Shown: positions 6,303 to 11,060 of the stretch, piece after piece
Position numbering within the stretch: position 1 is the stretch's first letter
Layout: each line of letters starts with the position of its first letter
Source: Comamonadaceae bacterium
Lineage (GTDB): Bacteria; Pseudomonadota; Gammaproteobacteria; Burkholderiales; Burkholderiaceae_C
Length of the DNA: 11,060 bases
Direction: 5' to 3'
Assembly: GCA_027490555.1 (NCBI GenBank)
Contig: JAIXXW010000144.1
Coordinates: forward strand, 1-11,060
The notes under the pieces: generated by a model
The model's database searches: none
Seen by the model: only the letters and a program-made list of their open reading frames with translations
What the model was told of the DNA's origin: nothing
Program-made: the position numbers and the translations under genes

Positions 6303-7325
6303 ATGAGCATGCCCCAAGTTCACCTCGAAGCCCTGCCGCGCAGCATCCAGCTGGTGTTGGTGCTGGGCTTTCTGGCGCTCGCCGCCTTCCCCTTTGTGGG
6401 GTCCGACTTTTACACCGCCATGGTCGTGCGCATGATGATCCTGGCCATCTTTGCCATGAGCCTGGATCTGCTGCAGGGCGTCACGGGCCTGGTGTCGCTG
6501 GGCCATGCGGCCTATTTCGGTCTGGCCGGTTATGTGCTGGCCTTCATCACCCCGCAAAACGAAGCCATCAGCCTGTACACCAGCTTGCCCCTGGCCGTGG
6601 GCGGCGCCGCCCTGGCGGCCCTGGTGATTGGCTTTCTGGTGGTGCGCACCCATGGGATTTATTTCATCATGGTGACCATGGCCTTTGCCCAGATGATTTT
6701 TTTCATCTTTTTTGACAACAAATCGCTGGGCGGCTCGGACGGCCTGTTCCTCAACTTCCGGCCCGACGCGGGCCTCATCGACCTCGAAAACAAACGGGTG
6801 TTTTATTACTTCACCCTCGCCTGCCTGGTGGGGGTCTATGTGTTTTTGCGCCGCCTGCTCTGGAGCCCCTTTGGCCGGGCTTTGTCGGGCATCCGCGTCA
6901 ACGAACACCGCATGCGGGCGCTGGGCTTCAACACCTTCCAGCACAAGCTGGCCGCCTTCACCCTGGCCGGTGCCCTGGCGGGTCTGGCGGGATATTTGTT
7001 TGCCGCGCAAACCGGTTTCGTCAACCCCGAACTCATGGGCTTTCACCTGAGCGCGCACGCCATCATGATGGTGATTCTGGGTGGCATGGGCAATTTTGCC
7101 GGGGCCATTGTGGGGGCCTTCAGCTTCGAGTACCTGCTGCACCTGTTCAAGGATTTGCCCGACATCGGCGGCTTTCGAACCGGCAAACACTGGCAGATGT
7201 GGATGGGCCTGTTCATCGTGGCGCTGATCATTTTTGCACCCAAGGGCATCCTGGGCCTGGTCAACCGTTTCATCGGTGGCAAGGCCTCCACCCCCGCACC
7301 AGGCCAGGAGACGGGTCATGGCTGA
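6303..7325 (+). CDS. livM: HAAT-type ABC transporter permease, LivM-like
   Basis: This is the second channel subunit, expected to pair with the LivH-like protein. It has 340 residues, normal for LivM. Multiple hydrophobic segments are visible from about residue 15 onward. Family landmarks are LLQGVTGLVSLGHAAYFGLAGY (56-77), the segment GIYFIMVTMAFAQMIFF and, in the C-terminal half, the coupling-loop region SGIRVNEHRMRALGFN. GGMGNFAGAIVGAF near the C-terminal end parallels the matching motif of LivH. GAGGA at 6291-6295 lies seven bases before ATG 6303. The gene starts 16 bases after livH ends, and its 3' end overlaps livG by eight bases, so co-transcription and coupled translation are likely. 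The C-terminal tail after KASTPAP is Pro/Gly-rich. The symbol is a family label. Confidence 0.93.
   Translation: MSMPQVHLEALPRSIQLVLVLGFLALAAFPFVGSDFYTAMVVRMMILAIFAMSLDLLQGVTGLVSLGHAAYFGLAGYVLAFITPQNEAISLYTSLPLAVGGAALAALVIGFLVVRTHGIYFIMVTMAFAQMIFFIFFDNKSLGGSDGLFLNFRPDAGLIDLENKRVFYYFTLACLVGVYVFLRRLLWSPFGRALSGIRVNEHRMRALGFNTFQHKLAAFTLAGALAGLAGYLFAAQTGFVNPELMGFHLSAHAIMMVILGGMGNFAGAIVGAFSFEYLLHLFKDLPDIGGFRTGKHWQMWMGLFIVALIIFAPKGILGLVNRFIGGKASTPAPGQETGHG
7306..7310 (+). promoter_or_regulatory. Ribosome binding site that sets the livG-like start
   Basis: AGGAG, within the end of the livM-like gene, is seven bases before ATG 7318. A longer reading from ATG 7234 would overlap the permease by over 90 bases and add residues with no family resemblance, so 7318 is preferred. 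Confidence 0.8.
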
Positions 7326-8097
7326 GCGCACCACTTTGCTGTCGGCCAGCGGCCTGACCAAACGCTTTGGCGGCCTGGCCGCGGTCAACGATGTGTCGCT
7401 GGATTTGTGGCAGGGCTGGATCCACGCCGTGATCGGCCCCAATGGCGCGGGCAAATCCACCCTGGCCAACCTGCTATCGGGCGACCTGCCGCCCACCAGC
7501 GGCCGCATCACCCTCACGGGCACCGACATCACGGGCTGGACCCCGGAAAAAATCTCCCGCCATGGCCTGGGCCGCAGCTACCAAAAGACCAACATCTTCA
7601 GCACCTTCACGGTCTGGGACAACGTGCGTCTGGCGGCGCAATCGCGCGCCCAGCCTTCGCCCTTCAACCCGCTGGGCTGGGTGCGTGCAGCCGCCGGCAT
7701 GCGGGCCGTGCACCAAAGCGCCGAACGCGCCATCGAGTTGGCCGGGCTGCAAGACCGACGCCACGCGCAAGCCGGCGCCACCAGCCACGGCGAGCAGCGC
7801 CAGCTGGAAATCGCCATGACCCTGGCCACCGATCCCCGGGTCTTGTTGCTGGACGAACCTCTGGCGGGCATGGGCCAGGCCGAGGCCGAGCGCATGGTGC
7901 AGCTGCTGCTGCGGCTCAAAAAAGACCACGCCATCTTGCTGGTGGAGCACGACATGGACGCTGTCTTCACCCTGGCCGACCACCTCACGGTGATGGTCAA
8001 CGGCCAGGTGATCGCCAGCGATGCGCCCGCGGCGGTGCGTGCCGATGCGGGCGTGCAAGCGGCCTATCTGGGCGAGGAAGTGGGCGAGGAAGGTTGA
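7318..8097 (+). CDS. livG: HAAT-type ABC transporter ATPase, LivG-like
   Basis: This is a cytoplasmic ATPase subunit that powers the importer together with the LivF-like partner. From ATG 7318 it has 259 residues, the usual LivG size. Visible motifs are Walker A GPNGAGKST (40-48), Q-loop glutamine 89 in SYQKTNIF, signature SHGEQRQ (156-162), Walker B LLLDEP (176-181) and H-loop histidine 211 in VEHDMD. The signature reads TSHGEQ where many ABC proteins have LSGGQ; LivG proteins commonly vary here. The typical LivG insertion between Q-loop and signature is present (about 105-135). The start overlaps the livM-like gene by eight bases, and the stop lies one base before the livF-like ATG. The symbol is a family label. 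Confidence 0.95.
   Translation: MAERTTLLSASGLTKRFGGLAAVNDVSLDLWQGWIHAVIGPNGAGKSTLANLLSGDLPPTSGRITLTGTDITGWTPEKISRHGLGRSYQKTNIFSTFTVWDNVRLAAQSRAQPSPFNPLGWVRAAAGMRAVHQSAERAIELAGLQDRRHAQAGATSHGEQRQLEIAMTLATDPRVLLLDEPLAGMGQAEAERMVQLLLRLKKDHAILLVEHDMDAVFTLADHLTVMVNGQVIASDAPAAVRADAGVQAAYLGEEVGEEG
8087..8093 (+). promoter_or_regulatory. Ribosome binding site that sets the livF-like start
   Basis: AGGAAGG ends five bases before ATG 8099, a strong Shine-Dalgarno match inside the last codons of the livG-like gene. A longer reading from 8021 would add 26 basic residues lacking family similarity, so 8099 is chosen. Confidence 0.8.
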
Positions 8098-8098
8098 G

Positions 8099-8812
8099 AT
8101 GAGCGAACTGTTGATCCAGGCCCAAAACCTGAACACCTATTACGGGGCCAGCCACATCCTGCAGGGCGTCAATTTTTCGGTCGGGCGGGGCGAAACGATC
8201 GGCCTGATGGGGCGCAACGGCATGGGCAAAAGCACCTTGCTCAAATCCCTCATGGGCATCGTGCCGCCGCGCTCGGGCACGGTGGACATCAAGGGCCAAC
8301 GCATGAACGGCCGTCCCACCTTCGAGGTGGCGCAACTGGGCATCGCCTATGTGCCCGAAGGCCGGGGCATTTTTGGCAACCTGAGCGTGGTGGAAAACCT
8401 GCAAATGGCCGCCCGCCCTGGCACCCAGGGCCAGCGCGACTGGACTTATGAACGCGTGCTCGAGACCTTCCCGCGCCTGAAAGAGCGCCTGGGCCATGGT
8501 GGCCAGCAACTCTCAGGGGGCGAGCAGCAGATGCTCACCATCGGCCGCGCCCTCATGACCAACCCGGATGTGCTGATCCTGGACGAAGCCACCGAGGGCC
8601 TGGCCCCCCTGATCGCGCGCGACATCTGGCGCATCTGCAGCCTGATCAAGGCCAGTGGCATCAGCTCGATCATCGTGGACAAGAACTGGAAACACGTCAC
8701 GCAAATCACCGACCGCAACGTGATTCTGGTCAAGGGCCAGGTGGTGTTCGAGGGCTCCTCGCAAATCCTGCTGGACGACCCCAGCGTGCTGGAGCAGCAC
8801 CTGGGGGTGTGA
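8099..8812 (+). CDS. livF: HAAT-type ABC transporter ATPase, LivF-like
   Basis: This is the second ATPase subunit of the importer. It has 237 residues from ATG 8099, a normal LivF length. Motifs are Walker A GRNGMGKST (38-46), the LivF-typical AYVPEGRGIFGNLSVVENL (83-101), canonical signature LSGGEQQ (138-144) and Walker B LILDEA (159-164). At the H-loop position the sequence is IIVDKNWKH (191-199), so the usual histidine is absent; LivF proteins often have VEQN here, so a non-His residue is not in itself a defect, but the Lys is less usual. The ABC dimer would combine one His-bearing subunit (LivG-like) with this one. It closes the five-gene cassette and ends 38 bases from a convergent gene. 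The symbol is a family label. Confidence 0.95.
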   Translation: MSELLIQAQNLNTYYGASHILQGVNFSVGRGETIGLMGRNGMGKSTLLKSLMGIVPPRSGTVDIKGQRMNGRPTFEVAQLGIAYVPEGRGIFGNLSVVENLQMAARPGTQGQRDWTYERVLETFPRLKERLGHGGQQLSGGEQQMLTIGRALMTNPDVLILDEATEGLAPLIARDIWRICSLIKASGISSIIVDKNWKHVTQITDRNVILVKGQVVFEGSSQILLDDPSVLEQHLGV

Positions 8813-8821
8813 AAATGCTTG

Positions 8822-8847
8822 GGCGCACAAGTGCCGTGCGCCGGCAC
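8822..8847. repeat. Overlapping inverted repeats between convergent genes
   Basis: GGCGCAC (8822-8828) pairs with GTGCGCC (8836-8842), and GTGCCG (8831-8836) pairs with CGGCAC (8842-8847). The two hairpins overlap and cannot form together. They fill the 38-base gap between the convergent livF-like and S41 genes. A T-rich tail is weak (only four T residues on the minus strand near 8813-8816), so a terminator role for either gene is plausible but not proven. Confidence 0.45.
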
Positions 8848-8850
8848 CGA

Positions 8851-10332
8851 TCACCGCGTGGGCTGCCAAAACTTGTCGTTGTGGCCATCGGATCGCATGA
8901 TCCTGTGTGGGATCTGACCCCAACCTTCCACAGCGCCGGTGCTGGACAAGGCCTGGGATGACAGCACCGATCTGCAGGCGAATCCTCGCTGGTGCGCGAT
9001 GGCCACCGCAAACAGGGGTTCATTCGGTTGGCCCAGCGGCTGTGTCAAATCGTCTTGGGCCGCGCACTGTGGAACCAGTCCGTTGGCATAACCGCCCTGG
9101 CCTTTGTGGTTGACGCCTTCAAACTCCATCGCGGCATAGGTGATGCCGCAATTGTCCTGGGGCAAAAACCCATAAGGCTTGCCGCAGGTGGTGCCCCCAA
9201 TCTGAACCACCTCCACATCGACCCCTCGCAATCCATTGATCAAGGATTCGCTGGCAGAGCAAGTGCTGTCTGTGGTCAACACATAGACCTTGCTCAGGTT
9301 CAAGGCGTCGATGCTGCGCCCATCGGCATCCACACTGTAAAACGGGATGTTTGCATTGCTGCTGGTTCGCTTGTCGTTGTACAAAATGCGCTCAAAGGTT
9401 TTGCCCCGGGTCCGAGCTTCTCCAGCGATCCCGTACGCCAAGACGCTGGCCAAAGCCAGGTAACCGCCGCCGTTGTAACGAAGGTCCACCACCAACTGCT
9501 GCACTTGCTGCCGCTTGAACTCGGTCAAGGCCGCACGCAAAGGCTCTTGGGCCGAATCGACATGGGCATTGAACAACAAGTAACCCCATTTGACCTGCTG
9601 ACTGTCTGTGACCACGCGGTGCTCTGCTTGCGGCATGACGGTGTTGCTGGCGGTCAAGCGGACCGGGAAGGTCTGCCCACCGCGCTGCACCACAAAGTCA
9701 TGCACACCTGCTGATGAAGGCGACAAGAAGTCATCCACCAGTGAACGCACCTGGGGGCTGTTGACGGCGAAGCCATTGACGCTGAGGATTTCATCGCCAC
9801 GCAAAATGCCCATGGTTGCGGCCGAACCCGCCTGCGCCGCCGGGTACACATGCGCCACCCTGATCCGTCGGGACGTGCCTGTTCCGGAATCTTGCAAAAG
9901 CCAGCCATAACCCAGTTCATAACCCTGCGTCAACCGCGTCCAACTGTCGGTGGGAATCATGAAACTAAAAGGGTCAACCGGGACGCCTCTGGCGGTGAAC
10001 TTCGGATTGAGCTGGGCATAGAAGTAATTCGACACCGATTGAAGAAAGTTACTGCCCGGCGTGGATGTTTTGACGTTGTACGCGGCATCGTTGGGATTGA
10101 CTGGCACGATGTCCCGATACCAGTAATAACGCTCCTGGAGGTAGGCCTTGATCCACTGACGTTCATCGGCCAGGGTTCCGGTGCGCGTTGCGGACAAAGC
10201 CCCCGCCCTCAGGGGATTGTCCGCCGAGCACATCTGTGCCAGTTCTCTGGAGGATTTCTCCTGGGTTGGCCCACCGCCGCCACAAGCCCCCAAGAGAGCG
10301 ATGCCGGTCAACACCCACGCTCTGTGCCACAT
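8851..10332 (-). CDS. S41-family (C-terminal processing) peptidase, predicted lipoprotein with PDZ-like domain
   Basis: This is a predicted envelope serine peptidase of 493 residues. The N terminus is a lipoprotein signal (hydrophobic stretch ending LLGAC, Cys17), followed by a Gly-rich tether. A helical S41-type N domain spans about 55-115. A PDZ-like domain (about 137-230) contains GILRGDEILSVNG. The peptidase core shows VDLRYNGGG (282-290), STCSASE with likely nucleophile Ser359, and TTCGKPYGF with likely general base Lys385. The Ser-Lys spacing of 26 is close to the usual 25 of this family. The Gln often found four residues after the Lys is Phe389 here. Cysteines at 358 and 383 flank the catalytic residues. 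The substrate is unknown. The ATG at 10332 lacks a strong Shine-Dalgarno sequence. Its neighbour upstream on the same strand is the IclR-type gene; the downstream transporter is convergent, so a link is unproven. Confidence 0.9.
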   Translation of the reverse strand: MWHRAWVLTGIALLGACGGGGPTQEKSSRELAQMCSADNPLRAGALSATRTGTLADERQWIKAYLQERYYWYRDIVPVNPNDAAYNVKTSTPGSNFLQSVSNYFYAQLNPKFTARGVPVDPFSFMIPTDSWTRLTQGYELGYGWLLQDSGTGTSRRIRVAHVYPAAQAGSAATMGILRGDEILSVNGFAVNSPQVRSLVDDFLSPSSAGVHDFVVQRGGQTFPVRLTASNTVMPQAEHRVVTDSQQVKWGYLLFNAHVDSAQEPLRAALTEFKRQQVQQLVVDLRYNGGGYLALASVLAYGIAGEARTRGKTFERILYNDKRTSSNANIPFYSVDADGRSIDALNLSKVYVLTTDSTCSASESLINGLRGVDVEVVQIGGTTCGKPYGFLPQDNCGITYAAMEFEGVNHKGQGGYANGLVPQCAAQDDLTQPLGQPNEPLFAVAIAHQRGFACRSVLSSQALSSTGAVEGWGQIPHRIMRSDGHNDKFWQPTR

Positions 10333-10407
10333 GTCATTTCAAAGCCCCATGAAAAATGGCTTTGATTAAAACATAAATACCTATAAATTGATCATTTAGC
10401 TACAAAT
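10333..10407 (-). promoter_or_regulatory. AT-rich spacer, probable promoter/leader region of the S41 gene
   Basis: These 75 bases are markedly AT-rich in an otherwise GC-rich window. On the minus strand they contain TTGTAG (10405-10400) and A/T-rich stretches such as TATTTA (10379-10374) that could serve as promoter elements, but spacing near 20 bases is not ideal. An inverted repeat, AAAGCC (10341-10346) with GGCTTT (10358-10363), sits just upstream of the S41 start and could fold over the initiation region or end the upstream IclR transcript. No T tract supports a strong terminator. Confidence 0.35.
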
Positions 10408-11060
10408 TTACAGCAAAGGTCGCAGTTCCCGCGCAGCATCCTGCAGCAGGGGCAACCACTGGCGCTGCACAGCGGCGTCAGTCAACTGTTCGGCCGTGCC
10501 CACCACGTTCAGCGCGGCCAGCGTCTTGCCTTGCATATTGCGCAAGGGCACGGCCAGGGCGTGGATGCCCAGCTCATGCCCATTGCGGGCCAGGCAATGG
10601 TCTTCGCGGCGCACCTGGTCAACCAGGGCCCTGAATGGGCCCACCCTGACCTCGGTCTGCGGGGTGATGCGGGCCAGCTCACGCCCTTGGAGCCAGGCCT
10701 CGAAATCGGCCTGGGGCAAATTGGCCAGCAGCACCTGCCCGGTGGATGTGGCGTGCGCGGGCAAGCGTGCGCCCAGGTGCAGGCCATAGGCCAGGTGGCG
10801 CACCGGCTCGGCCAAGCCGGCACTGCGGGCCACGATCACGCATTCGTCGCCGTCGAGCACCACCGCACTGAAGGCCGCCTGTGTTTGCTCCGCCAGGCGG
10901 TTGAGCGTGGGCTGCAGCGTGCGGGGCAAACGCGAGCTGGCCATGTAGCTGCCCGCCAGGCGCAGCACCCGTGCCGACAGCCAGTAGTGCGAGCCATCGG
11001 TGTCCAGATAGCCCAGCTCGGCCAGCGTGAGCAAATGCCGCCGCGCAGCGGCCCGGGTGA
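10408..11060 (-). CDS. IclR-family transcriptional regulator, PcaR/PcaU-like, 5' end outside window
   Basis: This gene reads leftward, ends in TAA at 10410-10408 and is open to the right edge, so the first residues (start of the winged helix-turn-helix) are missing. About 217 residues are visible. The end of the DNA-binding domain reads TRAAARRHLLTLAELGYL, a pattern typical of the PcaR/PcaU/PobR branch that controls aromatic-acid catabolism genes. The effector-binding IclR domain follows, with LHLGARLPAHATSTGQVLLA, then GIHALAVPLRN and AALNVVGTAEQLT. The apparent TTG start at 11034 is not real, because family sequence continues upstream in frame. It may regulate the nearby HAAT transporter or genes beyond the edge. 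The effector is unknown; assignment to the aromatic branch is by motif recall only. Confidence 0.92.
   Translation of the reverse strand, partial: TRAAARRHLLTLAELGYLDTDGSHYWLSARVLRLAGSYMASSRLPRTLQPTLNRLAEQTQAAFSAVVLDGDECVIVARSAGLAEPVRHLAYGLHLGARLPAHATSTGQVLLANLPQADFEAWLQGRELARITPQTEVRVGPFRALVDQVRREDHCLARNGHELGIHALAVPLRNMQGKTLAALNVVGTAEQLTDAAVQRQWLPLLQDAARELRPLL

Noticed and set aside
6697..6713. T7 and T6 runs in the livM-like gene as a possible phase-variation site
   Set aside because: They encode Phe-rich membrane sequence in an intact frame; the runs are short and there is no sign of frameshifted alternatives.
5186..7532. Two long minus-strand open frames (5186-6310 and 6276-7532) opposite the permeases and ATPase
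   Set aside because: Both are His/Gln-rich antisense translations of clear LivH-, LivM- and LivG-like genes and have no domain of their own.
8992..9714. Plus-strand open frame of about 240 codons opposite the S41 gene
   Set aside because: It lacks family resemblance, and the minus-strand S41 protein has a signal peptide, PDZ-like domain and catalytic motifs.
1..11060. A previously undescribed defence, mobile or RNA-based system
   Set aside because: Every sizeable stretch is explained by known families (flagellar export, HAAT importer, S41 peptidase, IclR regulator); no repeats array, integrase, transposase, reverse transcriptase or toxin-antitoxin pair was seen.

Overview
The window reads as chromosomal DNA of a flagellated betaproteobacterium, most likely order Burkholderiales and near Comamonadaceae. 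The basis is high GC with strong G/C bias at third codon positions, the fliF-G-H-I-J order with Burkholderiales-style protein features, and the company of a HAAT-type ABC transporter and a PcaR-like IclR regulator. The genus cannot be fixed from sequence reading alone. No tRNA, rRNA, CRISPR array, insertion sequence or phage gene was seen, and no gap between genes exceeds about 150 bases.

Region 1 (1-3951, + strand) is part of a flagellar basal-body/export operon: the 3' end of fliF (MS ring), fliG (rotor/switch), fliH (export ATPase regulator), fliI (export ATPase) and fliJ (export chaperone/stalk). fliG/fliH and fliH/fliI overlap, which suggests translational coupling. The series stops after fliJ; the fliK that often follows is absent and a metabolic transporter begins about 120 bases later.

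Region 2 (about 3952-8812, + strand) is a complete five-gene branched-chain-amino-acid-type (HAAT) ABC importer: Tat-signal substrate-binding protein, two permeases (LivH-like, LivM-like) and two ATPases (LivG-like, LivF-like). The last four genes are tightly packed. Two intrinsic-terminator-like hairpins sit in this cassette. One lies in the leader of the binding-protein gene, directly before its ribosome binding site. The other lies between the binding-protein gene and the first permease. Together they suggest attenuation and differential expression. The substrate is not known; an amino acid, amide or aromatic acid are all possible.

Region 3 (8851-11060, - strand) is convergent to the transporter. 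It holds a 493-residue lipoprotein of the S41 (C-terminal processing) peptidase family with a PDZ-like domain. Upstream of that is an IclR-family regulator that runs off the right edge, its N-terminal DNA-binding part incomplete. The regulator resembles the PcaR/PcaU/PobR branch that controls aromatic-acid genes, so it may control the importer, but this is inference.

No convincing previously undescribed system was found. The observations most worth checking are the leader terminator (4034-4062), the hairpin pair after the binding-protein gene, the Lys/Asp-rich FliG extension, the cysteines beside the S41 catalytic residues, and the junction between flagellar and transport genes.
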